A stretch of DNA of 64,000 nucleotides from Thermoplasmata archaeon (GCA_027365105.1 DAHXNZ010000004.1:1-64000), one strand, 5' to 3'. Positions 8,186 through 17,739 are shown, numbered from the stretch's first letter. Translations and numbers: made by a program. The notes: generated from the sequence alone by a model not told the origin.

Positions 8186-10471
8186 GTGCCCCCCTCCCGA
8201 TTCGTTCCGGCGCCCTCCGCCGATCCTCCCGACCCCTCGGCCCGGGTCGAACTCTCGGAGATCGGCCTTCCTCCCGAGATCGAGGCGGCCGTGCGAGCCC
8301 ATGGGGTCTCGGCCCTCTACCCGCCCCAGGCCGCCGCCCTGAAACCGGCGCTTCAGGGCCGCAGCGTCCTGCTCGCCTGCCCGACGGCGAGCGGCAAGTC
8401 GCTCGTGGCCTACCTGACCCTCCTCCGGGCCGCCCTCGCGGGTCGGACCGGACTCTACCTGGTCCCGCTGCGGGCCCTCGCGCATGAGAAGGCCGAGGAA
8501 CTGCGGCAGTTCGAGAGCCTCGGGATCCGGGTCGCCGTTTCGGTCGGCGATTTCGATCTTTCCTCGGAGCAGCTCGCCCGGGCCGACATCCTGGTCGCGA
8601 CCAGCGAGAAGGCCGATGCGCTGCTGCGGAAGGGGCATCCGTGGCTCGACCGGCTCGCCGTCACCGTGGCGGACGAGGTCCACCTGCTTCGGGATCCGGA
8701 CCGGGGCCCCACGCTCGAGGTCTCCCTGACCCGGCTGCGGCGGCTCCATCCGGCGCTCCAGATCGTGGCCCTCTCGGCCACGGTAGGCAACTCGGCCGAA
8801 GTGGCCCGCTGGCTCGGGGCCGAGCACATCGCGAGCGAATTCCGCCCGGTCCGGCTCCGCCGCGGCGTCTGGTGGGACGACCGGATCACCTACGAGGACG
8901 GGACCGATCGGCCCCTCCCGGCCCGTCGCGACGCCCTCGCGACCCTGGTGGAGGAGGTCATCGAAGACGGGGGTCAGGCCCTGGTCTTCGTCAACAGCCG
9001 CAAGGCAAGCGAGTCGGTCGCGGCCGCCCTCGCCCCGGTCGTCGCCCGGACGCTCGATGCCCCGGCCCGGGCGCGGGCCCGCGCCGCCGCGGAGGAGCTG
9101 GCCACGACCTCCGAGGAGACGACCGAGGGGATCCGGCGGCTGACGGGACTCCTGCCGAATGGGGTCGCGTTCCACAACGCTTCGCTGCTCCACGGCGAAC
9201 GTTCGGTCATCGAGCGGGCGTTCAAGGAGCGGGCGCTCCGGGCGCTCGTGGCGACCCCGACTCTGGCCGCCGGGATCAACCTGCCGGCCCGTCGGGTCGT
9301 GGTCCGCGACACCACCCGGTACAACGATGCGCTGGGGATGCAGGCCCCGATCCCCGCGATGGAGATCCAGCAGATGCTGGGCCGCGCCGGGCGCCCCCGC
9401 TTCGATCCGGTCGGCGAGGCGCTGCTCCTGGCCCGCCGCCCCGAGGACGAGGAACGGCTCATCGATGCCTACCTCCGCTCCCCCCCGGAGGACGTCGAGA
9501 GCCGGCTCGCCTCCGAACCGGCGCTCCGGATGCACCTCCTGGCCCTGGTCGCGAGCGGGGCGGTCCGGTCGGAAGCCGAGCTCGAGGCGTTCTTCCGCGG
9601 GACCTTCTACGGGCAGACCCTCTCGCTCCGGGAGCTCGCGGACGTGGTCGGGCAGGTTCGGGCCGACCTGGAGAACAAGGAGCTTCTGGCCCGGGGGAAG
9701 GGGCTGACCGCCACCCCGTTCGGCGAGCTCACGAGCGAGCTGTACCTCGATCCGGTCACGGCGACGGTGCTGCGGGCGGCGCTTGAGAAGGCCCCGATCG
9801 GCGGGTCGGAGTTCCCGCTCCTCGCGGCGATCGCCGCGACGCCCGATCTCCCCCCGCTCTTCCTGAGGCGGGGAGACGAGCCCAAGCTGATCGAGCGGAT
9901 GACCGACGAGCTCGAGGAGCTCCTGGTCCGGCCCGACGAGCCGCCCCTCGATCTCGACCTCGAGATGTTCCTTGCGACGCTCAAGACGGCCGAGCTTCTG
10001 GAGGCCTGGATCGACGAGACGCCGATCTTGGAGATCACCGAACGGTTCGGCATCGGCGCCGGGGATCTCCGGGCCAAGGTCGAGGACGCCAACTGGCTCC
10101 TCTTCGGGGCCGGTCGGCTCGCCCAGCGGTTCCAGCGTCGCCTGGCGGCCCGGCTGGACGACCTGTCCTTGAGGGTCCAGTACGGCGTCCGCGCCGACCT
10201 CCTCGACCTGGTCCGGCTGAAGGGGGTCGGGCGGGTCCGGGCCCGGGCCCTCGTCCGGGCCGGGGTTGCCGACCGGGAGGCCCTCCGCTCCGCCCCCTGG
10301 GACCGGGTCGAGGCCGCGTTGGGGTCCCGAGCGCTCGCGGAAATGGTCCTCCGGCAGGTCCGCCCGAAGGGCGAGGACGGGCCCCCGCCCGCCCCTCACC
10401 CTACGCCAGCAGCCCCGCGGAGCCGACGATCCCGCCGTCTGGACGAGTTTCCGGACTCACCCGACCGGTGA
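8186..10471 (+). CDS. hel308: Ski2-like DNA helicase (Hel308 family)
   Basis: ATP-dependent 3'-5' helicase thought to act at stalled replication forks. 761 residues. Seen: Q-motif-like YPPQ near residue 46, Walker A PTASGKS at about 66-72, DEVH near 162, SAT motif LSATVG, HNASLLHGER, TPTLAAGINLPARRVV and motif VI QQMLGRAGRPRFD near 395. The C-terminus has a winged helix, ratchet domain and a helix-hairpin-helix (LVRLKGVGRVRARALVRAG). GTG start. The 3' end overlaps the convergent Orc1/Cdc6-like gene by about 70 nt. Confidence 0.9.
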   Translation: MPPSRFVPAPSADPPDPSARVELSEIGLPPEIEAAVRAHGVSALYPPQAAALKPALQGRSVLLACPTASGKSLVAYLTLLRAALAGRTGLYLVPLRALAHEKAEELRQFESLGIRVAVSVGDFDLSSEQLARADILVATSEKADALLRKGHPWLDRLAVTVADEVHLLRDPDRGPTLEVSLTRLRRLHPALQIVALSATVGNSAEVARWLGAEHIASEFRPVRLRRGVWWDDRITYEDGTDRPLPARRDALATLVEEVIEDGGQALVFVNSRKASESVAAALAPVVARTLDAPARARARAAAEELATTSEETTEGIRRLTGLLPNGVAFHNASLLHGERSVIERAFKERALRALVATPTLAAGINLPARRVVVRDTTRYNDALGMQAPIPAMEIQQMLGRAGRPRFDPVGEALLLARRPEDEERLIDAYLRSPPEDVESRLASEPALRMHLLALVASGAVRSEAELEAFFRGTFYGQTLSLRELADVVGQVRADLENKELLARGKGLTATPFGELTSELYLDPVTATVLRAALEKAPIGGSEFPLLAAIAATPDLPPLFLRRGDEPKLIERMTDELEELLVRPDEPPLDLDLEMFLATLKTAELLEAWIDETPILEITERFGIGAGDLRAKVEDANWLLFGAGRLAQRFQRRLAARLDDLSLRVQYGVRADLLDLVRLKGVGRVRARALVRAGVADREALRSAPWDRVEAALGSRALAEMVLRQVRPKGEDGPPPAPHPTPAAPRSRRSRRLDEFPDSPDR

Positions 10472-11543
10472 TCCACTCGTCGACCGGGCGCCGGACGACG
10501 AGCCGGGTCCGGCTGCCCCCGATCCCGCCGCAGCGGACCTCGCGCCGGATCCAGCCCCGCCGCTCGAGGTCGACCATCCGACGCCAGAAGGTGGTCGTGG
10601 CGAGGGGCGGTCGGTGGGCCCGCTGCGCGCAGAGGATCTCCCACCGGTGGAGCTCTCCGACGTCGCAGCTCCCGTCGGCCAGCGCGGAGACGAGCGCCTG
10701 CCAGAGGTGAGGTTCGATCGTTCGTGCCGGGACGGAGGCGTCGGGGTCCTCGGGCGCCCGAACCGTCTCCCGGATCCCGAACTCTCGGCGCAGCAGGTCG
10801 ATCGCCCGGCGGGCCCCTCCCGCCTCGAGGAAGCTCTGGTGGGCGATCCGGGCCGCCGTCGAAAGAACGGCCGCCCGGTCGGTCGCCCGGACCATCCGGT
10901 CGGCGACGATCTCCCGCAACCGCTCCTCCGGATACGGGGCGAGTTCGACCGTGGCCGCCCGGGCCCAGCGGCCGGCTCCCTCGCGGTCCCGGAGGCGCAG
11001 CCCCTCGGGAGTTCCGGTCAGGATCGTATAGAACGGGGGGAGTCCCGGGTCGCCCTCAGGGAGGAACCGGTCGGGTTCCCCCAGCGCCCGGATCAATCGG
11101 AGGAGATCGGGTCCCGCGAGGCGCAGGTCGTCGAGGACGGTCACGGTCGGCTGTCCGTCCCGTCGGATCCGGCGCAGGAACCCCGCCAGGAGGTCCCCCC
11201 AGGGAAATCCTCGGCCATCGAGCCCTGCGTCGTACGACCGCACGAGCGCACACGCAATCCCGTGCGGGCTCCGGTAGAGCCGGGTGGGGACATGGACGAT
11301 CCGCGCCGCCCCACCGGGGGCGAGGGCACGGCACCGATCGGCCAGTCGTCGGGCAGCCCACCGGGCCACGACCGAACTTCCCGATCCGGGGGGACCCGTG
11401 ACCACGGCCAGGCCCGGTCGGGAGGGTCCTTCCCGGCTCGACTCGGCTCCAAGCACGGCGGCTTCGATCTCTCGGCTCCGCCCGATCGCCACAGGGGGGA
11501 CCCACTGCTCCACGAGCGCCTCAGGGTGCACGACGGTCGACAT
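10401..11543 (-). CDS. Orc1/Cdc6-like AAA+ protein with degenerate P-loop
   Basis: Resembles archaeal origin-recognition protein Orc1/Cdc6: an AAA+ domain followed by a C-terminal winged helix (residues about 290-375, with FWRRMVDLERRGWIRREV). About 380 residues. Walker A reads GPPGSGSS, so the ATP-binding lysine is replaced by serine; Walker B reads TVLDDL. It is therefore probably a paralogue that does not hydrolyse ATP. Start 11543 (MSTVVHP) is preferred: a TATA box 26 nt upstream predicts transcription beginning at that ATG. Longer GC-rich upstream frames are rejected. An AT-rich palindromic island lies just upstream. Confidence 0.7.
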   Translation of the reverse strand: MSTVVHPEALVEQWVPPVAIGRSREIEAAVLGAESSREGPSRPGLAVVTGPPGSGSSVVARWAARRLADRCRALAPGGAARIVHVPTRLYRSPHGIACALVRSYDAGLDGRGFPWGDLLAGFLRRIRRDGQPTVTVLDDLRLAGPDLLRLIRALGEPDRFLPEGDPGLPPFYTILTGTPEGLRLRDREGAGRWARAATVELAPYPEERLREIVADRMVRATDRAAVLSTAARIAHQSFLEAGGARRAIDLLRREFGIRETVRAPEDPDASVPARTIEPHLWQALVSALADGSCDVGELHRWEILCAQRAHRPPLATTTFWRRMVDLERRGWIRREVRCGGIGGSRTRLVVRRPVDEWITGRVSPETRPDGGIVGSAGLLA

Positions 11544-11558
11544 CAGCAACACCATATG

Positions 11559-11599
11559 CTTACAAGTATAAGAAACCTTAGCTAAGTTAGATTTGTAAG
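11559..11599. promoter_or_regulatory. AT-rich palindromic promoter/operator island upstream of cdc6-like gene
   Basis: A 41-nt AT-rich patch in very GC-rich DNA. It holds the perfect palindrome CTTAGCTAAG (11577-11586), outer arms CTTACAA (11559-11565) and TTGTAAG (11593-11599), and a minus-strand TATA-like CTTATAC (11566-11572). It could be an operator for autoregulation or part of a replication origin. It does not show a recognisable long ORB motif. Confidence 0.5.
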
Positions 11600-11905
11600 T
11601 GGTCGGGCCGTCCGGCAGAGCGCTGGAACGCTCCGGGGCGGCGGAGCCGTGGCGGCCGGGGGCGGTAGGGGAGCGGGGGCCCCCCGGAATCGGGCGCGCG
11701 CCGAGCGGAGGGAAGCGGCCCGGGGCGCCGGCCGCCACGGCGGGCGGGGTCGCGGTGGGCCGCAGGGGCTCCCGGTGGACCGGGATCGCGTCACGGGGGC
11801 GGGCGAGACCGGCCGGGACCCGCGTCCGGGCCGGTCCGGGGGGAGGGGCTCGCCCCTCGTTCCGGCGCAAATGCTTTTGCTCGAAGGCCCTACCCTGACC
11901 CCACC
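11600..11905. other. GC-rich intergenic region, no supported gene
   Basis: About 300 nt before isocitrate dehydrogenase. Arg/Gly-rich frames only. A CAAATGCTTTTGC patch near 11868-11880 may be part of the downstream promoter. Confidence 0.35.
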
Positions 11906-13018
11906 ATGGCGACGCGCATCACCCTGATCCCCGGAGACGGCATCGGACCGGAAGTGACCTCGGCGGCTCGACTGGTGGCCGAGGCCACCGGCGTATCGTT
12001 CGAGTGGGAGGTGGTGGAGGCGGGCGCGAGTGCGATCGCGAAGAGTGGATCTCCGCTCCCCCCGGAGGTCCTCGAGTCGATCCGGAAGAACCGGTTGGCC
12101 CTCAAGGGGCCGATCACCACGCCGATCGGGAGCGGATTCCGATCGGTGAACGTCGCAATCCGCCAGGAACTCGACCTGTTTGCGTCGGTCCGGCCGGCCC
12201 GGGCCATCGCCGGGGAGGGGACCCGGTTTCCGGAGACCGACCTCGTCGTCGTCCGGGAAGCGACCGAGGGACTGTACTCGGGGGTGGAACACTGGGTGGA
12301 TCGGGACCACACGGCGGCCGAGACCATCAACATCATCACCCGAAAGGCCTCGGACCGGATCATCAAGTTCGCCTTCGAACTGGCCCGACGCGACCACCGG
12401 CGGCGCGTCACGGCCGTCCACAAGGCGAACATCATGAAGACGACCGGCGGGCTGTTCCAGACGGCGTTTCGCGCCCTCGCGGCCCAGTACCCCCAGATCA
12501 GCTCCGACGAGCGGCTCATCGACAACATGTGCATGCAACTCGCCAAGAAGCCGGAAGAGTACGATGTCCTGGTGACCACGAACCTCTTCGGGGACATCCT
12601 CTCCGACCTCTGCGCCGGACTCGCCGGCGGGCTGGGCGTCGCACCGGGCGCCCTCTACGGGGAGGCGATCGCGGTCTTCGAGCCGGTCCACGGCTCCGCG
12701 CCGAAGTACGCCGGCCAGGATCGAGCCGATCCGGTCGCCGAAATCCTCTGCGTCGAACTCCTCCTCCGCCACCTCGGGAAGACCGAGGCGGCGGACCGGG
12801 TCTTCCGGGCCGTCTGGGAGACGATCGCCGAGAAGAAGGTCGTGACCTACGACCTGGCGCTTCCGGGGTATACCCAGCGGCCGGTGCCGCCCTCCAGTTG
12901 CTCCGCGATGGCCCGGGAGATCGCGCGGAAGGTCCCGCTGGTGGACCTGGATCGCCCGCTCCCGCGGGCGGCGGCCCCGGGCGCCCCGGCCGGCCTGGAT
13001 CGGAACCTCATGGAGTAG
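11906..13018 (+). CDS. NAD-type isocitrate/isopropylmalate family dehydrogenase, probably isocitrate dehydrogenase
   Basis: Oxidative decarboxylase of the IDH/IPMDH family, 370 residues. Seen: N-terminal ITLIPGDGIGPEV, substrate loop SVNVAIRQELDLFASVRPAR, VVREATEGLYSGVEHWV, KANIMKTTGGLF, the metal-binding NLFGDILSDL and adenosine-binding VHGSAPKYAGQDRADPV. The serine-asparagine SVNVAIR substrate loop resembles NAD-dependent isocitrate dehydrogenases more than leucine-pathway enzymes. With aconitase in the same window, a TCA-cycle role is likely. Homoisocitrate dehydrogenase is the main alternative. Confidence 0.85.
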   Translation: MATRITLIPGDGIGPEVTSAARLVAEATGVSFEWEVVEAGASAIAKSGSPLPPEVLESIRKNRLALKGPITTPIGSGFRSVNVAIRQELDLFASVRPARAIAGEGTRFPETDLVVVREATEGLYSGVEHWVDRDHTAAETINIITRKASDRIIKFAFELARRDHRRRVTAVHKANIMKTTGGLFQTAFRALAAQYPQISSDERLIDNMCMQLAKKPEEYDVLVTTNLFGDILSDLCAGLAGGLGVAPGALYGEAIAVFEPVHGSAPKYAGQDRADPVAEILCVELLLRHLGKTEAADRVFRAVWETIAEKKVVTYDLALPGYTQRPVPPSSCSAMAREIARKVPLVDLDRPLPRAAAPGAPAGLDRNLME

Positions 13019-13190
13019 GAGCCGCGGCCGATTTCCCGGCAACCGGCCGGTCGAGGGGATCCAGCGGGCCCCCGAGGGCCCGCCGCCATCGCCCGAGCAG
13101 CCCGGTCCACCGGATCGCCGGCCCCGCTTGGGCGGAGCCGCCGCCTCCACCGGATCTACTGAGGCAAACCGTCCCCGCCGCGCGGCCGGC

Positions 13191-13637
13191 CTATTCGAGG
13201 AGATCTTCCAACTCGCCCGCCACCAGCGACAGCAGCTGGTCGAGGGCCCGGTGCTTCAGTTCGGTGATCTGCCCCGCGTCGGTCTCGATCCGGGCGAAGA
13301 AATCGTCTCCGTCCCGGAGGAACGCGAGGGAAAGGACGTGCCGTCGGGGTTCGGCGCCGAGCAGGGAGGGCCGAGGGGCCGGCGGCGCCGCCCGGCCGCC
13401 CGCGGGGCGAGCCCCCGAGGGCGCCGCCGGCTTGGCGGGCTTTGGGGCAGCGGTCGGCCGCTTCGGCGCTCCGGCCTTCTTCGGTTTACCGGAGGGGGTC
13501 GGCTTGCCGGAGCGGGCCGGCTTGGAGCGGATCGAGGAGGCGTGCTTGGTGGGGCGGGAGACCGGTTTGGGGACCGGGCGTCGAGAACGGGATCCGGACG
13601 AGTTGGCCGCTCGATGGGAGCGAGAGCTACTAGGCAT
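13191..13637 (-). CDS. Hypothetical protein with disordered Lys/Ala/Pro-rich N-terminus
   Basis: Not recognised. About 148 residues. The first 90 are rich in Ser, Arg, Lys, Pro and Ala with repeated KP/GKP/PKPAKP tracts, probably disordered and nucleic-acid binding. The last 50 (HVLSLAFLRDGDDFFARI through QLLSLVAGELEDLLE) look folded, acidic and conserved in style. A TATA-like ATAAATA near 13674-13680 on this strand supports transcription, and ATG 13637 is the nearest good start. It diverges from the GT-C-like gene. Confidence 0.55.
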   Translation of the reverse strand: MPSSSRSHRAANSSGSRSRRPVPKPVSRPTKHASSIRSKPARSGKPTPSGKPKKAGAPKRPTAAPKPAKPAAPSGARPAGGRAAPPAPRPSLLGAEPRRHVLSLAFLRDGDDFFARIETDAGQITELKHRALDQLLSLVAGELEDLLE

Positions 13638-13750
13638 CCCGGGGCACCCCGACGCGGGGCCCACCAAGGCCCCCTATTTATGGGTATGGTCGCAGCCCAG
13701 AGCGCGGGATCCCCCCGATTGCCTTTAGGGTCCGGCGGGTACGAGCATCC

Positions 13751-15562
13751 GTGTCCCCATCGGCCGATGTGACCGATTCCCCTCCTCTTCCCCGCACGAC
13801 CCCGATGCGGCCCGAGATTCTCTTCTGGCTCGCCGCCCTGGTCGCCCTGCTCCTCTTCCTGGCCCTGGAGCCGCTCGGACAGTTCGCGCTCTTCGGTTCG
13901 GACACCGGCGAGTACTATCGGCTCACGGCCGCCTTAGTGACGACCGGCCATCTCCCGCGGGGGATCAACTACCTGGGGTGGGGGACCGCCTACCCCGACT
14001 TTCCCGGGATCTTCCTCCTCTCGGGTGCGGGAGCCGGAGCGCTCGGGCTCTCGACCTTCACCGCCCTGACCGTCCTGCTGCCCGCGATCGTCACCTTGAG
14101 CGTGCTGCCGCTCTTTCTGCTCTTCCGCCGGATCTACCCCCACGACACGGTCGCGCTCCTGGGGGCGGCCTTCGCTTCGGTCGCGATGCCGCGGATGTTC
14201 TCGATGGCGCACCCGGCGCCCCTCGCCCTCGGCGACTTCCTCTGCGTCGCCGCGCTCTGGATGTTCGTCGAAGGGCGACGCGACGGGCGTTGGTATCTCC
14301 CGCTGGGCCTCACCTCGGCGGCCCTGATCGTGACCCACCACCTTTCGACCTATTTCCTGGTGGTGAGCGCTCTCCTGGGGCTTCTCCTGCTCGAACTCTG
14401 GCGGCCGAGGCTGTGGAGCCACCGGTTTCCGGCCCGGGAGTTCGCGTTTCTGGGCGCGCTGGTGACCGGCACCTTCCTCTACTGGTTCTTCGCCGCCAAG
14501 TCGTTCGTGGCCCTCGTCATCGTTCCCGGCCTCGGCGGCCTGCCGGAGACCAGCTTTGCGGCGTTGGAGCTCCTGGCGCTGCTGGTCCTGATCGCCGCCG
14601 CCGCGCTCATCCGGTACCGCCGGGGTCGGCTCTTCCTCCGGCGGTGGGTCCGCCTGCCGACCGACCGGAGCCTGGTCCGCGACCTCGGGATCATCGCCGT
14701 GGCGGTCTTCGGGGCGGTCTCGCTGCTGCTGCTCGTCCCGCTCCCCGGAACGACCCAGATGACGCAGCCGACGACGATCCTCTGGTTCACGCCGTTGCTC
14801 GGGCTCGGGCTCCTGGCGGCCGGGAGCCGGCGCACCCCGACCCTGGCCCGACTGGGACCGTTCGCGCTCACTTGGCTGGGGGCCCTGGGGATCTCCGCGC
14901 TCGCGGCCCTGGTGGCCGGGGGGCTGGCTCCCCAGGTCTCGGGGTTCATCAGTGCGATCCCGCCATCGCGGCACGTCGAATACATCCTGATCCCGGTGGG
15001 CCTCCTGGTCGCCATCGGCGCCGGGCGGCTGGTCGCCCGGGCGGGGGATCGGGCCGGCCGCCGCGCCCTGGTGGCCGCGAGCGTCGCCCTCGTCGTGCTG
15101 GTGGCCGCCAACGCGGCGATCGTCTACCCTCCCCAGGCCGACTTTGGCGGCTTCCAGGAAGGACTGACCCACGGGGACGCCACGCTCTGGATGTGGGTCG
15201 GAATCGGCGTCCCGTCGACCTTCGTGGTCGCCTCGGACCACCGGTTGAGCTCAATGATCTTCGGGTTCGACGGGAATCCGGCCACCTGGGATTCGACCCC
15301 GGCCCTGTTCACCGGCTCCAACTGGACGGCCGCCGAGGCGGAACTCTACGGGTCGGATGCGCCGCACACCCTCCGACCGATCGATATCGTCGCCGTCGAT
15401 GCGGTCATGTACACGGGCGTCGCCTTGAACCCGTCGGCGATCGCGCTGCCGCTCAGCCCCAGCGCGCAGCACTGGTTCACCGAGATGCCCTTCGTTCCGC
15501 TCTACCGGAACGGGCTCGACGTCGTCTACCTGGTGGTGCTCTCCGGCTCCCCATCCCCGTAG
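13751..15562 (+). CDS. Polytopic membrane protein, GT-C-like
   Basis: 603 residues with about 11-13 hydrophobic helices and a C-terminal extracytoplasmic stretch (residues about 455-603) containing NWT and other sequons. Early loop ALFGSDTGEYYRL has acidic residues after the first helix, as in GT-C glycosyltransferases that use lipid-linked sugars. This suggests, but does not prove, a role in surface glycan or S-layer glycosylation. GTG start at 13751. The 3' end overlaps the convergent mptE-like gene by 37 nt. Confidence 0.6.
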   Translation: MSPSADVTDSPPLPRTTPMRPEILFWLAALVALLLFLALEPLGQFALFGSDTGEYYRLTAALVTTGHLPRGINYLGWGTAYPDFPGIFLLSGAGAGALGLSTFTALTVLLPAIVTLSVLPLFLLFRRIYPHDTVALLGAAFASVAMPRMFSMAHPAPLALGDFLCVAALWMFVEGRRDGRWYLPLGLTSAALIVTHHLSTYFLVVSALLGLLLLELWRPRLWSHRFPAREFAFLGALVTGTFLYWFFAAKSFVALVIVPGLGGLPETSFAALELLALLVLIAAAALIRYRRGRLFLRRWVRLPTDRSLVRDLGIIAVAVFGAVSLLLLVPLPGTTQMTQPTTILWFTPLLGLGLLAAGSRRTPTLARLGPFALTWLGALGISALAALVAGGLAPQVSGFISAIPPSRHVEYILIPVGLLVAIGAGRLVARAGDRAGRRALVAASVALVVLVAANAAIVYPPQADFGGFQEGLTHGDATLWMWVGIGVPSTFVVASDHRLSSMIFGFDGNPATWDSTPALFTGSNWTAAEAELYGSDAPHTLRPIDIVAVDAVMYTGVALNPSAIALPLSPSAQHWFTEMPFVPLYRNGLDVVYLVVLSGSPSP

Positions 15563-16269
15563 GGAACCTGCCGACCGTCGGGGAGCCAGAGGTCGATCCG
15601 GGCCGGAGACCGACGGGCGGCCTCCGACAGGATGCGACGGGCCCATGCCAGCTTCGCCAGCTTGCGCGCCCGGTGCGCGGGATCGGGCTCGTCGACCCGC
15701 CGGAAGTCGAACCCCCAGAGGAGGATCCGGGCAGCGCCCAGGTGTTCGGCCAGCAGGACCGCGCGGTCGCCATCGGTGAAGCCGCCGACATTCAGGAGCC
15801 GGGGCCTCGGGGGGCCGGCCCACGACCCTGCGAGGGCCCCGGGGAACTGGTCGGCCCACTCCTCGATGGCCGGGCGGTTGTCGCCGTGGGCGTGGAGGAC
15901 GACCCAACTCCCCCGTCGATTGGCGGCGACTTCCGAGGCCACCGGACCATCGAGGTCGGTCACGATGATCGCCGGGACCAGGGCGGCGGCCAAGCACCGC
16001 TCGGCCGCTCCGTCCGCCGCGATCAGGATCGGGGGTGCGGTGTCGGCGGGAAGCCGCCAGAGGGGCGGGGCCCCGGCCCCCGGGGCCAGGCCGCAGACGA
16101 CGACGGTCTGCCCCGCCAGGACGGGCCGGAGGCGGTCCAGCGGATCTTCGGCCAGCCGCTCCCCCGCCCGCGCCTCCAGGGCGTCAGCCGATGCGGCCTC
16201 CCGTTCGAACGGAAAGCCGAACTCCGCGCGGATGCGGTCGTAGATTGGGGCCCAGTCGCGGTACTCCAC
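15526..16269 (-). CDS. mptE: 6-hydroxymethyl-7,8-dihydropterin pyrophosphokinase (MptE-like, DUF115)
   Basis: Predicted archaeal pterin/folate-pathway kinase transferring pyrophosphate to 6-hydroxymethyl-dihydropterin. 247 residues, normal length. Seen: VVVCGLAPGAG, ILIAADGAAERCL, the hallmark IIVTDLDGPVA, VVLHAHGDN, NVGGFTDGDRAVLLAEHLGA and ILLWGFDF, all typical of DUF115/MptE. Start ATG 16269 is close to the ftsZ promoter with which it diverges. Confidence 0.85.
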   Translation of the reverse strand: MEYRDWAPIYDRIRAEFGFPFEREAASADALEARAGERLAEDPLDRLRPVLAGQTVVVCGLAPGAGAPPLWRLPADTAPPILIAADGAAERCLAAALVPAIIVTDLDGPVASEVAANRRGSWVVLHAHGDNRPAIEEWADQFPGALAGSWAGPPRPRLLNVGGFTDGDRAVLLAEHLGAARILLWGFDFRRVDEPDPAHRARKLAKLAWARRILSEAARRSPARIDLWLPDGRQVPYGDGEPESTTR

Positions 16270-16300
16270 AGAGGTTCCGCCGGTGCCGAACGGAAATAAC

Positions 16301-16310
16301 GATTTATAAG
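16301..16310 (+). promoter_or_regulatory. TATA box for ftsZ-secE-spt5-rpl11 operon
   Basis: TTTATAAG about 40 nt before the ftsZ ATG. This predicts a short leader that includes an AAGGT-like ribosome-binding site near 16332-16336. Confidence 0.6.
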
Positions 16311-16346
16311 AGGGCCTCTGCTCTCCCTCCGAAGGTACCCCTGCAG

Positions 16347-17456
16347 ATGCGGCCGCTCGCTCAGGAAGTCATTGCCCGGTTGCCGCCGGAGGCCACGGGC
16401 CGGGCCCGGCCGATCCCCGCCTCGAGCGACGACGCCGAGCTCGAAGCGGTCCTGGCGACGCTCAAGACGAACATCAAGGTCGTGGGGTGCGGGGGCGGCG
16501 GCTCCAACACGATCAACCGGATCAGCGAGGAAGGCCTCTCCGGGGCCGAGATGATCGCCTGCAACACCGACGCCCAGCATCTGCTCACGGTCCACGCCAA
16601 CCGCAAGATCCTCCTGGGCCGACGGCTCACCCGGGGTCTGGGGGCGGGGGCGCTTCCCGAGATCGGGGAAAAGGCGGCCAAAGAGGCCGAGGAGGAACTC
16701 CGCGGGGTCCTCAAGAACTCCGACATGGTCTTCATCACGCTGGGATTGGGGGGCGGGACGGGGACCGGCTCGGCCCCGATCGTCGCCGAAGCCGCGCGGG
16801 AGGCGAACCCCGGCGGACCCCTCACCATCGCGGTCTGCACCTTGCCGTTCACCTCCGAGGGGGCGGTCCGCCAGGAGAATGCCCTCCGGGGCCTGGAGCG
16901 CCTCACCGCCGCGGTGGATACCGTCATCACGATCCCGAACGACCGGCTCCTCGAACTCGTCCCCCGCCTCCCCATCCAGACGGCCTTCAAGGTGGCGGAC
17001 TCGGTCCTGGCCCGCTCGATCCGCGGCATCACCGAGATCATCACCCGGCCGGGCCTGGTCAATCTCGATTTCAACGACCTGCGCACGATCCTCAAGGGCG
17101 GCGGAGTGGCGCTGATCGGGATCGGCGAGTCGGAGAGCGACAACCGCGCCGAGGACGCGGTCAACGAAGCGATCCACTCCCCCCTCCTCAAGGTCGACGT
17201 CGCGGGAGCGACCGGCGCCCTGATCAACGTCACCGGTGGGCCGGACATGACCGTCAGCGAGGCCCAGCGGGCGAGCGAGGTGGTCCAGAAGGCGATCAGC
17301 CCCACGGCCCGGATCATCTGGGGCGCGGCCATTGACCCGACGATGCGCAGCACGATCCGGGTCATGATCGTGGTCACCGGGGTTAAGTCCTCCCAGATTC
17401 TTGGTCCGGCGGCATCGGCGGCCCGCTCGGACGAGCGGATCGACCGGGTGCGGTGA
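16347..17456 (+). CDS. ftsZ: Cell division GTPase FtsZ
   Basis: Tubulin-like GTPase that forms the division ring. 369 residues. Seen: IKVVGCGGGGSNTINRI near residue 45, NTDAQHLL, the tubulin signature GLGGGTGTGSAP at about 134-145, RQENALRGLERL, and the T7-loop region NLDFNDLRTILKGGG. The N-terminal 35 residues are an extension before the GTPase fold. ATG 16347 gives the first residues MRPLAQEV. It leads the conserved archaeal run ftsZ-secE-spt5-rpl11 with spacings of 9 and 28 nt. Confidence 0.95.
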   Translation: MRPLAQEVIARLPPEATGRARPIPASSDDAELEAVLATLKTNIKVVGCGGGGSNTINRISEEGLSGAEMIACNTDAQHLLTVHANRKILLGRRLTRGLGAGALPEIGEKAAKEAEEELRGVLKNSDMVFITLGLGGGTGTGSAPIVAEAAREANPGGPLTIAVCTLPFTSEGAVRQENALRGLERLTAAVDTVITIPNDRLLELVPRLPIQTAFKVADSVLARSIRGITEIITRPGLVNLDFNDLRTILKGGGVALIGIGESESDNRAEDAVNEAIHSPLLKVDVAGATGALINVTGGPDMTVSEAQRASEVVQKAISPTARIIWGAAIDPTMRSTIRVMIVVTGVKSSQILGPAASAARSDERIDRVR

Positions 17457-17465
17457 GGTTCGAAG

Positions 17466-17711
17466 ATGGCATTCCTGGACCGGGCACGTAAAGTGCAGGA
17501 CGAGTTCGACGGCCGCCTGCGGACGGTGGGCCACGGCCGGTACGGCCGGATCCTCCGGATGGCCCGTCGACCGACCCAGAAGGAGTATATCCGGGTCCTC
17601 GAAGTCACCTGGATCGGGGCGCTCCTGATCGGCAGCGTCGGCTTCGTGATCTACATCTTCTTCACCCAGTCGGGGCCCTGGATCTGGCAGAATCTGATCC
17701 AAAACCTCTAG
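17466..17711 (+). CDS. secE: Protein translocase SecE/Sec61 gamma subunit
   Basis: Small clamp subunit of the Sec61/SecYEG channel. 81 residues: an amphipathic cytoplasmic part with RPTQKEYIRVLEVTWIG and a single C-terminal membrane helix (ALLIGSVGFVIYIFF). Position between ftsZ and spt5 is typical of archaea. Confidence 0.92.
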   Translation: MAFLDRARKVQDEFDGRLRTVGHGRYGRILRMARRPTQKEYIRVLEVTWIGALLIGSVGFVIYIFFTQSGPWIWQNLIQNL

Positions 17712-17739
17712 GGAACCGCAGGCGGCGAAGGAACAGAGC

